Shown here in pieces: positions 33,662-42,141 of a stretch of 64,000 nt of DNA (the stretch's first letter is position 1; each line of letters begins with the position of its first letter). The position numbers and the translations under genes are program-made. Origin of the DNA: Bacillota bacterium (GTDB lineage Bacteria; Bacillota; Clostridia; Christensenellales; Pumilibacteraceae); assembly GCA_009779975.1 (NCBI GenBank), contig WRAY01000010.1, positions 1 through 64,000 of the forward strand, read 5' to 3'. The notes under the pieces are model-generated. The model worked only from the letters and a program-made list of their open reading frames with translations. It made no database searches and had not been told where the DNA came from.

Positions 33662-34927
33662 TCAAAACTTTATATATTCATCTCTTGCAGGACCGACAGA
33701 GACATATTTTATGGGGCAGTTAACGGCATTTTCAATAAACTCAATATAATCTAGGGCTTGTTTCGGGAGGTCTTCTTTTTTGCGGCATTTTGAGATGTTG
33801 CATTTGAAACCGTCTAAAAACTCAAATATCGGCTTTGCTCTAAAGAGAGCAGGACCGGTTGGGAAGTGATTGATGCGTTTTCCGTCAAGTTCATAGGCAA
33901 CGCAGACGGGGATTTTGTCAAGGTAGGAAAGAATGTCGAGTTTTGTCAACGCTATTTCAGTTGCACCTTGTGCGAGTATGCCGTAACGACTAGCGACGAT
34001 ATCAAACGCACCGACCCGTCTTGCTCTTCCTGTAGCGGCACCATACTCGTCACCTTCTTCACGAAGTTTAGATGCCTCGTCATCACTCATCTCAACAACA
34101 AAAGGGCCTTCGCCGACACAAGATGAATAGGCTTTCATGACCCCTAGAACTCTGTCCAACTTCACGAACGGAACACCGCTGCCTATTGGGGCGTATGCGG
34201 CGAGGGTGTGGGATGATGTTGTGAAAGGATAAATTCCATAGTCAATATCTCTGAGCGCTCCAAGTTGAGCCTCAAACAAAATCTTTTTGCCCTTTTGAAT
34301 TTCTTCTTTTAAATACTCGGTTGAGTCAACAATAAAAGGTGTCAAAAATTCAGCACATTTTTCAAGTGATTCAAGAACTTTTTTTGCATCAGTTGTTTCG
34401 CCGTATCCTTTCAAAGTCAAATTTTTCCACTGGGCAAAGGCAGGAACTATTTCACGAAGATAGTTAATGTCGAGAAGGTCTGCCATTTGGACGCCTTTTT
34501 TCATGTATTTGTCGCTATAGCATGGAGCAATTCCTCGTCTTGTTGAGCCGAATTTTTTGTCTTTTAATCTCTCTTCTTCCAAAATATCTTGGCGAACATG
34601 ATAAGGCAGGCAAACATGGGCTTTGTCAGATATTTTTAAGTTTTCAGGCGTTATCTCAATGCCTTGAGAAATTAGTCCTTGAATTTCTTTAACTAAATAT
34701 TCGGCGTCAATAACCATTCCTGCGCCTAAAAGGTTAACCTTTCCTTCACGGGTGATTGCGGAAGGAAGCAAGTTTAAAATGAATTTGCCCTTGTCATTTT
34801 TGATAGTGTGACCTGCATTGTTGCCGCCTTGATACCTGCAGATGATGTCATAGTCTCGACTCAAAAGGTCGACCATGCGGCCTTTTCCTTCATCACCCCA
34901 GTTTATTCCGACGATTGCTGTTTTCAT
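33662..34927 (-). CDS. purA: Adenylosuccinate synthetase
   Basis: Converts IMP, aspartate and GTP to adenylosuccinate, the first committed AMP step. 421 aa with the P-loop-like GINWGDEGKGRMVD (family GDEGKG), NAGHT, the GSTRRGIAPCYSDK IMP loop and GVGEGPFV-type SSCVGEGPFVVEM, and TGRARRVGAFD. It is the last gene of purC-purB-purA. AGAGGT precedes the ATG. The three genes give both AMP-branch enzymes (purA, purB) plus SAICAR synthetase, in which purB also acts. Confidence 0.97.
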   Translation of the reverse strand: MKTAIVGINWGDEGKGRMVDLLSRDYDIICRYQGGNNAGHTIKNDKGKFILNLLPSAITREGKVNLLGAGMVIDAEYLVKEIQGLISQGIEITPENLKISDKAHVCLPYHVRQDILEEERLKDKKFGSTRRGIAPCYSDKYMKKGVQMADLLDINYLREIVPAFAQWKNLTLKGYGETTDAKKVLESLEKCAEFLTPFIVDSTEYLKEEIQKGKKILFEAQLGALRDIDYGIYPFTTSSHTLAAYAPIGSGVPFVKLDRVLGVMKAYSSCVGEGPFVVEMSDDEASKLREEGDEYGAATGRARRVGAFDIVASRYGILAQGATEIALTKLDILSYLDKIPVCVAYELDGKRINHFPTGPALFRAKPIFEFLDGFKCNISKCRKKEDLPKQALDYIEFIENAVNCPIKYVSVGPARDEYIKF

Positions 34928-34944
34928 ATCGTTTTACCTCTTTT

Positions 34945-35032
34945 TTAATTCGTAGGGGCGGCACTCTGCCGCCCGAATGTTGCTGACAATGAAGTTTTAT
35001 AATGCTGTGCAAGCGACAGATGCCCCTACACT
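34945..35032. repeat. GTAGGGG palindrome in the purB-purA gap
   Basis: CGTAGGGGCGGCACTCTGCC, then GCCCG, followed by a looser copy ending GATGCCCCTACAC that reaches the purB stop. It lies inside the operon, so it is transcribed and can fold in the mRNA between the two genes. Confidence 0.75.
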
Positions 35033-36456
35033 TTTATTTCCACTCTTGCCCCTAAGAACTTCTTATTATTTTTAATAACTTCCCCAACCTCAACCAAAAA
35101 CTCATCAACCTGTTCGGATGCTCTTCCGACAAATTTTTCAACGACCAGAATTTTGTCCAAATCGTCTTTTGTTAATGAAAAATCATTATCCGCTAACAAC
35201 TTCTCCAATAAATCACTTTTTCCGCCTTTTTTGATTTTTTCAGATGCGCCGAATGCATATTGTTTTATTTTCTCATGCAACTCTTGTCGATTGCCGCCGT
35301 TTGAAACAGCATGCATTAAGATGTTTTCAGTTGCTAAAAATGGAAGTTCATTTTTGATATTTTTCTTGATTACTCCCTTGTTGACTTGGATGCCTTTTAT
35401 TATGTCAATATATAACGATAAGATAGCATCAAGTGCCAAAAACGATTGAGGAAGAGTTATTCTTCTGTTTGCACTGTCATCAAGCGAGCGTTCCAAAAAT
35501 TGCTCGCTTGCTGTGAATGCTGCATTCAAAAGATTGATATTGACATATCTCGATAGCGAAGTAATCCTTTCACTTCTCATCGGATTGCGTTTATAGGGCA
35601 TTGCGCTTGACCCGACTTGCGCTGACCCGAAAGGCTCTTCTAATTCTTTTAAGTGAGAGAGCAGTCTCATGTCAAACGAAAATTTCATTGAACTTGTTGC
35701 AATCGCTGACAAAGCACTTAATACCGAAAAGTCAATTTTTCTTGAATAAGTTTGTCCTGCTATCGGGTAAACTTCACTAAATCCAAAGCGTTTCGCAATC
35801 TTTTTTTCCAATTCTAAAACTTTTTTGTGGTCTTCGTTAAATAGACTTAAAATACTCGCAGCCGTTCCGGTTGCTCCCTTGCATCCGAAAAACTTCAATT
35901 TTGAAAGGGCAAAATCAAGTTGTTCCAAATCGCTTATCAAATCACTAAGCCACAAACATGCTCTTTTGCCGACAGTTGTCGGTTGAGCGGATTGAAAGTG
36001 AGTAAAACCTAAGCACGCAATATTTTTGTGTTTTTTTGCAAAAACAGATAACTCGTTGATTAATGTCACGAGCAGTCCTTTTATGTGAAGCAGCCCCTCT
36101 CTTAGTAAAATTATGTCGGTGTTATCGGTGACAAAGCAACTTGTTGCTCCAAGGTGAATAATAGGAGCAGCCTCTATTGCTTTTTCGCCGAATGCTTTGA
36201 TATGTGCCATAACATCATGACGGGTTTCTTTTTCAATTGTCCTCACTCTTTCATAATCAATATCTAAGGCATGTTTCTCCATCGCCTCAATCTGTTCATT
36301 AGTAATTTTTAATCCCAACTCTTTTTGACTTTTAGCGAGTGATATCCAAAGTGAGCGCCATGTTTGAAACTTAACATCGCTTGAAAACAAGTGCTGCATT
36401 TGAGAACTCGCATATCTTGTTAATAATGGGTTTTCGTAAATTGCTGTGTTTGACAT
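35026..36456 (-). CDS. purB: Adenylosuccinate lyase
   Basis: Acts twice in purine synthesis: SAICAR to AICAR, and adenylosuccinate to AMP, each with fumarate release. 476 aa with the fumarase/aspartase superfamily signature SSAMPYKRNPMRSE (catalytic Ser loop), TRHDVMAHI and LGATSCFVTDN. The long C-terminal region and DDSANRRITLPQSF resemble the eukaryotic-like form of the enzyme. GGAG lies upstream of the ATG. A degenerate repeat (about 36480-36540) separates it from purC. Confidence 0.95.
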   Translation of the reverse strand: MSNTAIYENPLLTRYASSQMQHLFSSDVKFQTWRSLWISLAKSQKELGLKITNEQIEAMEKHALDIDYERVRTIEKETRHDVMAHIKAFGEKAIEAAPIIHLGATSCFVTDNTDIILLREGLLHIKGLLVTLINELSVFAKKHKNIACLGFTHFQSAQPTTVGKRACLWLSDLISDLEQLDFALSKLKFFGCKGATGTAASILSLFNEDHKKVLELEKKIAKRFGFSEVYPIAGQTYSRKIDFSVLSALSAIATSSMKFSFDMRLLSHLKELEEPFGSAQVGSSAMPYKRNPMRSERITSLSRYVNINLLNAAFTASEQFLERSLDDSANRRITLPQSFLALDAILSLYIDIIKGIQVNKGVIKKNIKNELPFLATENILMHAVSNGGNRQELHEKIKQYAFGASEKIKKGGKSDLLEKLLADNDFSLTKDDLDKILVVEKFVGRASEQVDEFLVEVGEVIKNNKKFLGARVEIKV

Positions 36457-36539
36457 TGTAATATCTCCAAAAAAATCAATTATAGGGACTGCACTTTGCC
36501 GTTCGAACCTTATGTATTGTGGGAGGCAGGGTGTCGCCC

Positions 36540-37244
36540 CTAGATAATTTTTTTTAATCTTTCTAAAACTTCCGCATATCCTTTTAAAACATCTCCTAAA
36601 TCTCTTCTGAAAACATCTTTGTCCAGTTTTTTGCCTGTCTCAATATCCCAAAGTCTGCAACTATCGCCTGATATTTCATCACACAAAATTATTTCACCAT
36701 TATGTCTGCCGAATTCCAGTTTGAAATCAACCAAGGTTATTTTCGCTTTTTTGAACAAATCAATCAATAACTCATTAATTTTCAGCGTTGTTTTTTCCAT
36801 GAACTTCAACTCTTCCTCAGTTGCAGTTCCGATTGCTAAGATTTGAGAAGAATTAATCATTGGGTCGCCCAATTCATCACTTTTTAGTGAAAACTCTAAA
36901 GAAACATTTTTTAAAGGTATTCCTTCCGGGATTCCATACTTTTTTGAAAAACTTCCCGCCGCAATGTTTCTTGCAATTATTTCAATCGGAATAACTTGAC
37001 ACTCTTTAACAATAAAATTCACCTCGTCGATTTTTTCAACGAGGTGTGTTTTTATTCCATGGTTAGAAAGGTAGTCGTAGATTAGGTGAGAAGTTTCAGC
37101 GTTTAGTGCGCCTTTACCTTGCTTTGAGGCAGTCTTTTTTCCGTCAAAGGCAGTGAGTGTATTTTTATAATGCACCCTCAAAGTATTAGGAGTGTTCCCA
37201 CTATATATGCTTTTGCTTTTGCCCTCATATATCAGTTTTTCCAT
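36540..37244 (-). CDS. purC: Phosphoribosylaminoimidazole-succinocarboxamide (SAICAR) synthase
   Basis: Joins CAIR and aspartate with ATP to form SAICAR. 234 aa is standard. Motifs: LIYEGKSKSIY, FDGKKTASKQGKGALNAE, PIEIIARNIAAGSFSKKYG and LVDFKLEFGRHNGEIILCDE. It is the first gene of the leftward purC-purB-purA unit. A TATAAT with an upstream TGG (extended -10) lies 6 nt before the ATG and there is no SD, so the operon mRNA is likely leaderless. No guanine or PRPP-type riboswitch precedes it. Confidence 0.97.
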   Translation of the reverse strand: MEKLIYEGKSKSIYSGNTPNTLRVHYKNTLTAFDGKKTASKQGKGALNAETSHLIYDYLSNHGIKTHLVEKIDEVNFIVKECQVIPIEIIARNIAAGSFSKKYGIPEGIPLKNVSLEFSLKSDELGDPMINSSQILAIGTATEEELKFMEKTTLKINELLIDLFKKAKITLVDFKLEFGRHNGEIILCDEISGDSCRLWDIETGKKLDKDVFRRDLGDVLKGYAEVLERLKKII

Positions 37245-37250
37245 TTTTAA

Positions 37251-37259
37251 ATTATACCA
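37251..37259 (-). promoter_or_regulatory. Extended -10 of the pur operon promoter
   Basis: On the minus strand TGGTATAAT, then TTAAAA and the ATG. The -35 is weak (TTAGGA at 18 nt), which fits an extended -10 promoter. The 37265-37419 gap before the next gene holds no other clear signal except AT-rich sequence. Confidence 0.6.
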
Positions 37260-37419
37260 TAAAAAATCGCTTTTTCCTAATATAATAATGGGGAAGAGAA
37301 AAATAATTGAAAATTTTTAGGGGTCCTCGCCTCTTTTATCAACTATTTTCAATAGTTTTACCGAAGATTATTACTACATAAAATTCCACGACAAAAGGGT
37401 TGAAGACCCATAAAATCGT

Positions 37420-37449
37420 TTGACATACAAACTACTTTTTTGTTATAAT
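37420..37449 (+). promoter_or_regulatory. Promoter of the thioesterase gene, apparently leaderless
   Basis: TTGACA (37420-37425), 18 nt, TATAAT (37444-37449), then 7 nt to the ATG at 37457. Confidence 0.75.
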
Positions 37450-37456
37450 AAAATGT

Positions 37457-37864
37457 ATGAAACCAAAACCCTACAAACGCAAGGTATACTACTATGAAAC
37501 TGATGCAATCGGAATTGTGCATCACTCTAATTTTATCCGCTGGCTTGAAGAAGGACGGCTTAATTTTTTTGAGCAGATGGGAATTTTCTATGAGGACCTT
37601 GAAAAAAGCGGAATTGCTATTATCCTCACCAATGTCACATGTGACTATAAAAAAATGTTCAAATTCAACGAAGAGTTTGAAATTCATATAAAAATAAAAT
37701 CAATTTCTCACGCAAAATTCACTCTTTCCTATAAAATCAAAAACAAAGACCAAGTCTATGCAACCGCTGAAACAACCCATTGCGGAGTTCAAAACAACAA
37801 ACTAATCTCGCTCAAAAAAACTCTTCCGGAAATATACTTGGCAATGGAAAATTTGATTGAATAA
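37457..37864 (+). CDS. YbgC/4-hydroxybenzoyl-CoA-type acyl-CoA thioesterase
   Basis: A 135-aa hotdog-fold thioesterase expected to hydrolyse acyl-CoA or acyl-ACP thioesters. The active-site segment YYETDAIGIVHHSNFIRWLE has the family Asp and the H-x-S-N-F pattern (usually D-x2-G-x-V-x-H-x-x-Y). The VTCDYKKMFKFNEEFEIHIK strand continues the fold. In Proteobacteria YbgC works with Tol-Pal, but in Firmicutes the substrate is unclear. It is monocistronic by its promoter and the terminator that follows. Confidence 0.85.
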   Translation: MKPKPYKRKVYYYETDAIGIVHHSNFIRWLEEGRLNFFEQMGIFYEDLEKSGIAIILTNVTCDYKKMFKFNEEFEIHIKIKSISHAKFTLSYKIKNKDQVYATAETTHCGVQNNKLISLKKTLPEIYLAMENLIE

Positions 37865-37961
37865 AAGGTAATAAAATTTCAAAAAGTTTTATTAATAAGC
37901 AAGGTTGACTTTTCCATAAACAAAAAAATCAATAAAAAATTCATCAAAAATAAAAAAAACA

Positions 37962-37996
37962 AAAAACGAAAAAAACACTTGCTTTTTTCGTTTTTT
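37962..37996 (+). terminator. Terminator after the thioesterase gene
   Basis: AAAAAACGAAAAAA pairs with TTTTTTCGTTTTTT (14 bp, 7-nt loop). Its 3' arm overlaps the -35 region of the next promoter. Confidence 0.65.
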
Positions 37997-38007
37997 TTTG
38001 TTAGAAT
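37979..38007 (+). promoter_or_regulatory. Promoter of the agmatine deiminase gene
   Basis: TTGCTT (37979-37984), 17 nt, TAGAAT (38002-38007). A GTG codon starts 5 nt later at 38013, and an ATG lies at 38034. No SD precedes either. Confidence 0.6.
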
Positions 38008-38012
38008 AAAAA

Positions 38013-39035
38013 GTGAGGCAGTTTAATAACAAAATGAAAGCAGAATTTGAAAATCACAAATACACAGTCCTTTTATATCCTCAAAGACAAGATGTCTGGA
38101 GAAAGGATGCTGTCTGCATAAAAAAAACAGTCGAAGAATTATCTCAAGTTGTGTCAAAATATGAAAAAGTTTTCCTAGGTCACAATGAGGATAATGTTCC
38201 AAAAATTAAATCAAGTGAACATCTAAAAGTTATCAACATTCCAAATGACGATATTTGGACAAGAGACACGGGACCTATTCCGTTAAAAGACGATAGTTTG
38301 GTTTCGTTTGAGTTTGATGCATGGGGCGGATTGTGCAAAGACACTGACAAAGACAGAGAGGTTGCACAAAAGATTGCTGATTTAGAGGGAAAAGAAACAA
38401 AAAAAAGTTTTTTAGTTTTAGAAGGCGGAAACATAGTTTCAGATGGACACGGAACACTGATGGCAATCAAAAGTTGTGTCATGTCCCGTAACTCAAAGCC
38501 GTTTGATGAGATTAAAAAAGAGTTAAAAAGTGTTCTTCAAGTTCAAAACATAATTTGGATTGAACGAGGACTTATTCATGATGAGACCGGCGGACACATT
38601 GACAACCTTTGCGTTTTTGCTGATATTTCGACAATTCTTCTTGCTTGGACAGATGACGAAAAAAATCCGCAATATGAAGTTGTGAGAGAAGCGTTTGAGG
38701 TTTTGTCAGTTGCGAAAAACATGTCTGACAAAAATTATAAAATTATCAAAGTCCCGCTTCCCGATATTTTTATGAAAAACAAAGAAGATGTATGCGGAGT
38801 TGAAATTGTCCATGGGACAAAAACAAGATTCGAAGGAGAGTCAGTTCAGCCAAGTTACATAAATTTTATGTTTGTTAACGGGGGTATTATTTTGCCGCAA
38901 TTTGGAGTTCAACAAGACGAAGAGGCATATGAAATTTTCAAAAAGATTTTTCCTAAGAGAGAAATAATTCGCTTTGAGGCAAGAGAAGTAGTTTTGGGCG
39001 GCGGCGGCTTGCATTGCATAAGCCGAAATATCTAA
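38013..39035 (+). CDS. aguA: Agmatine deiminase family protein
   Basis: Hydrolyses agmatine to N-carbamoylputrescine and ammonia, feeding putrescine synthesis. It is 340 aa from the GTG or 333 from the ATG at 38034. It has a guanidino-modifying (PPAD) fold: AEFENHKYTVLLYPQRQDVW, WTRDTGPI, LEGGNIVSDG, HDETGGHIDNLC, and the catalytic Cys in GGGGLHCISRN at the C-terminus. FDAWGG matches the family. The GTG start is 5 nt from the -10 and would be leaderless. It lies 54 nt before the accessory cluster with no terminator between, so co-transcription is possible and links polyamine chemistry to the AdoMetDC-like gene there. Confidence 0.88.
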   Translation: MRQFNNKMKAEFENHKYTVLLYPQRQDVWRKDAVCIKKTVEELSQVVSKYEKVFLGHNEDNVPKIKSSEHLKVINIPNDDIWTRDTGPIPLKDDSLVSFEFDAWGGLCKDTDKDREVAQKIADLEGKETKKSFLVLEGGNIVSDGHGTLMAIKSCVMSRNSKPFDEIKKELKSVLQVQNIIWIERGLIHDETGGHIDNLCVFADISTILLAWTDDEKNPQYEVVREAFEVLSVAKNMSDKNYKIIKVPLPDIFMKNKEDVCGVEIVHGTKTRFEGESVQPSYINFMFVNGGIILPQFGVQQDEEAYEIFKKIFPKREIIRFEAREVVLGGGGLHCISRNI

Positions 39036-39089
39036 ACGACATTAAAAAGAAACAACTAAAAAATAACAATCAAAAAACGGAGGAAAATA

Positions 39090-40985
39090 ATGATAGAAAA
39101 AGAGGCAACGGTGCTGGATGAAATTCTTGCACTTATTGAGGTCAAGCAAGACCAAGAAACGAAAGATAAAGCGGTTTTTCGTGAACTAAAACACGACCAT
39201 CGTGAACTTTTGGGAAGAAAAATATTTGATGACTTGATGAAAAGACGCAAAGATGCCGAATTTGCAAACAAAACAATAAAATGTTTTTATCTTGATTCAG
39301 AAAATGAAAAAGTCGGATTGATGAGTATGCTGTATGGTTTGACCGGAATACTCAGTCTTATTAATAGATATAAACTAAAAGTGACCGCCAAACAAAAAGA
39401 AGAAATCAAAGAAATGGCGAGTGCGGTTTTAGCATATACCAAAAACAATGGATATGACGCATCGCCATATGTTAGTAATAAGATTAATGAAGAATTTTTC
39501 CTAAGTGAAGACAGAGTAAAAGACAGACTCAGTTACATGGGTGCAAGAACATGGGCTTTTTCGCTTTTTATATCTCTCTACACAAACGCCAAGGAATTGG
39601 GAATATCCGACGAAGATAAAAAAGAGGTTAAAAAAAGAATAAGAGAATGCACGCAATTTTTTGTCAAAAATGTAATAAGAGATGAAAACGGCAATCCGAC
39701 GGGATGGGGTTTTGCAGACGGTTGTGAAGAGCCGTCGCTATTTTTCACATATTCGGTTATTGAAGCGTTTTCGGAATTTGACGATGCATTTATGGGCGGT
39801 GCGGACGAAGAAGGCATTGATGAAGAAATGCTGGCGTTCATAAATAAAAACAGCGAAGTTAAATATGATGCAGAGTTTCTGGACATAGTGTTTAAAATCG
39901 GCGACAGGGCATGGGATTTGTTCAAAGACAAACTAAGAGACGAATTGTTCTCTGATGCCTTTGACAAAGAAAGTATTGCTCGCATAACAAAAGAACAAGT
40001 TGAAAACTCGTCTCGTTCTCCTGTTCTTTTTAACACGCTGTATGTTATTTTTATCTTGTTCTATTCTTATAAGAACAATCGTCAAACAAGAGGTTTGACT
40101 CATCTGACAGAAAAACAAAAAATAGAAAAACAAAAAATATTTGATGCCGATAATATTCAAGTTCAAAACGCAATGTCGCTTGCACTTCAAAATATTCAAA
40201 ATTTCTATGATGATATGCAGAGGAAAGGAAAAGAAGCGATTGTTGAGCGTAATGCGTTGATACTTAATCAAAAGCATGAAAGAAAAGGACTTGCAAAAGA
40301 GTTGAGCAGTGCCTCAATTCAAGCGGGCGGATTTATTCCGATGAGTGCAAAAGCAAACAACCTTATCGCCAGATATAACTACAAATTCCCCCAACAAAAA
40401 ATGGGACTTCTTCTGAATGATATTTTCATGATGAGGCGTCCTGATGAATGGCTTTGGTCGGAAAGGATTTTTGACCTTCTTGAAACTGAAAGATGCTTAG
40501 AATCTATTGCAGACTTTTTTGACTACTACAAAGAATTTGAACAGCCTTTTGTTTCAAAAAGTTTAGATGACACTCGAAGACGAAAGGAAATAAGAGAAGA
40601 TTTGGTAAAAACATTAGGTCCTGCTGCGGAAAAAAGAGCAGAGGAAAAAATGAAAATGCAGTTGGAAAAGGAATTGCATGAGAAATTAGAAGAGGAAAGA
40701 CAAAAATACACAATTGAAATAGCGATTAACCAAAGGATTGAGAGTAAAATAAATGAAGGAATTGTTTCGTTCATAGAAGAATTTGTGAAAAATCCTTCGG
40801 AAAAAGCAGCAGCCTCAACAGTGGATAATGAGTCCGACAAGAATGCTATTGAGGAGAAAAGACAACAAATGCTATCTTCAAGCAAAGAAGATGTAAAAAA
40901 GGCACTGCAAGAATTCTTCAAATATATTGATGTTGAAGGAAAATCACTAAAAGATATTTTCACACTACTAGGAGGAAAAAAATAA
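39090..40985 (+). CDS. Large helical protein of unknown function, first gene of the accessory cluster
   Basis: A 631-aa soluble, acidic, mainly helical protein. A middle segment (GARTWAFSLFISLYTNAKEL, then GWGFADGCEEPSLFFTYSVI) resembles the GWGF-type repeats of alpha/alpha toroids such as prenyltransferase or squalene-cyclase folds, but key catalytic motifs are not seen. Residues about 490-560 are a strong coiled coil (KRAEEKMKMQLEKELHEKLE). A conserved-looking DIFMMRRPDEWLWSERIFD lies near 450. GGAGG precedes the ATG. It opens the run that includes the ATPase and the AdoMetDC-like gene. The function is unknown; it may be a scaffold or sensor for that set. Confidence 0.7.
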   Translation: MIEKEATVLDEILALIEVKQDQETKDKAVFRELKHDHRELLGRKIFDDLMKRRKDAEFANKTIKCFYLDSENEKVGLMSMLYGLTGILSLINRYKLKVTAKQKEEIKEMASAVLAYTKNNGYDASPYVSNKINEEFFLSEDRVKDRLSYMGARTWAFSLFISLYTNAKELGISDEDKKEVKKRIRECTQFFVKNVIRDENGNPTGWGFADGCEEPSLFFTYSVIEAFSEFDDAFMGGADEEGIDEEMLAFINKNSEVKYDAEFLDIVFKIGDRAWDLFKDKLRDELFSDAFDKESIARITKEQVENSSRSPVLFNTLYVIFILFYSYKNNRQTRGLTHLTEKQKIEKQKIFDADNIQVQNAMSLALQNIQNFYDDMQRKGKEAIVERNALILNQKHERKGLAKELSSASIQAGGFIPMSAKANNLIARYNYKFPQQKMGLLLNDIFMMRRPDEWLWSERIFDLLETERCLESIADFFDYYKEFEQPFVSKSLDDTRRRKEIREDLVKTLGPAAEKRAEEKMKMQLEKELHEKLEEERQKYTIEIAINQRIESKINEGIVSFIEEFVKNPSEKAAASTVDNESDKNAIEEKRQQMLSSSKEDVKKALQEFFKYIDVEGKSLKDIFTLLGGKK

Positions 40986-41039
40986 CAGTTTTCGACTGTT
41001 TTGTCGAAATAAAATTTCTCGCTTATCCTGATTATACAA

Positions 41040-41140
41040 CCATACAATGTCATCCTGAACAGAGTGAAGGATCTAGACACGAAGTGTCGTAAAACAATGC
41101 TTTTTTACGCTTCGCTAGATCGATTATGTTGAAGTTGTGT
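41040..41140. repeat. ERSEG-type repeat and hairpin in the cluster
   Basis: GTCATCCTGAACAGAGTGAA, then GGATCTAGACACGAAGTGTC, is a copy of a widely dispersed hairpin repeat (CATCCTGA...GAAGGATC). ACGCTTCGCTAGATCGATTA follows as its partner arm. The rest of the gap up to 41208 holds a small hairpin, GCCGTC/GACGGC (41176-41191), directly before the SD of the next gene. Confidence 0.6.
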
Positions 41141-41208
41141 CATTAGGGTAAGCGTGTAAAATTACATTTAAAACAGCCGTCCTTTGACGGCAGGAGGAAA
41201 AAAATAAT

Positions 41209-42141
41209 ATGGTTCACATAACAACATTCTTTTCATACAAAGGCGGAGCAGGCAGAAGTTCAACTTGTCTTAACACCTTGCCTTATTTAGCAACAGAGTT
41301 AAACGCTAGCAAAAATGCACCGATTCTTCTAATCGACATGGATTGGAAAAGTGCCGGCATGACATACTTGCTAGACCAAGAAAAAACATTTCGCTCTAAG
41401 GACAGAGATGATATTATAAGATACATAAAATCACAAAATACTTATTCGCCGAAAATAGACGGCAGCATTTTTGACCATCCGATTTTTAAAATGTTTGTTC
41501 CTGTCGGGAAAAAATTAGGTCTCAAAGACGATGATGCAGTCATGTTTTTGGGGGTTGATGACCAAGAAAAAATAAGTCAGGAAGAAGCGAAAACCGGCGG
41601 TTATGCAAAAATTGATGCAATAAGAAGGTTTTGTGCAAATTCTGAAAGAAATGCTCAAAAGATAAAAGCAATGGTCATAGACTCATCTGCCGGCGACCAA
41701 GAATCGGCAGAAATATCGACAAGAGCGGCAACTGATTTAGTGACTTGCTTTAGGGCAACAACACAGTTCAGGAAAGGAACATTTAGTTATCTTGAAAGAC
41801 TTCAAAGCGAGAATCTAGACCAAGACAAAAGGATATTCTTGCTTCCGACAGTAATACCGCCAAATGTTGAAATTGATAAAGTTTCTCAACTTGAATCAAC
41901 AGTCAAAAATATCAGAGCCTTGCTTGATATCTACAAATTCCAAACAGTGAGAGAGGATTTTATTGATGAGAAATGTTTCGGAATAAATGAAGTAACCAGA
42001 TTCAAATGGCAAGAGGGAGTGCTTTTTGAAATTGCACAAAAACAAAGTTTGGCAAAAGACGAAGAAGAGGCAGTAAAACGCTATTCAAAACTAGCAAAAT
42101 TATTAAGTGAGGATGACGAAGAAGATGATGACGATGAATAA
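41209..42141 (+). CDS. ParA/MinD-like ATPase with KGGAGRS Walker A
   Basis: A 310-aa SIMIBI-class P-loop ATPase. It starts HITTFFSYKGGAGRSSTCLN: a deviant Walker A in which the usual K-T/K-S pair is R-S, keeping the signature first Lys (KGG). The switch-I Asp is in LLIDMDWKSAGMTYLL, and the Walker B/switch II region is MVIDSSAGDQESAEIS. KGGxGR-type members commonly accompany TIR and other effector genes rather than plasmid partition. The C-terminus is acidic (DDEEDDDDE). AGGAGG with a hairpin just before it drives translation. The next gene overlaps its end. No ParB is near, so partitioning is unlikely; signalling or assembly control is inferred. Confidence 0.85.
   Translation: MVHITTFFSYKGGAGRSSTCLNTLPYLATELNASKNAPILLIDMDWKSAGMTYLLDQEKTFRSKDRDDIIRYIKSQNTYSPKIDGSIFDHPIFKMFVPVGKKLGLKDDDAVMFLGVDDQEKISQEEAKTGGYAKIDAIRRFCANSERNAQKIKAMVIDSSAGDQESAEISTRAATDLVTCFRATTQFRKGTFSYLERLQSENLDQDKRIFLLPTVIPPNVEIDKVSQLESTVKNIRALLDIYKFQTVREDFIDEKCFGINEVTRFKWQEGVLFEIAQKQSLAKDEEEAVKRYSKLAKLLSEDDEEDDDDE

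Noticed and set aside
41209-42141. Plasmid or chromosome partition locus
   Set aside because: No ParB, parS-like repeats or replication genes are nearby, and the KGGxGR motif differs from classic ParA.
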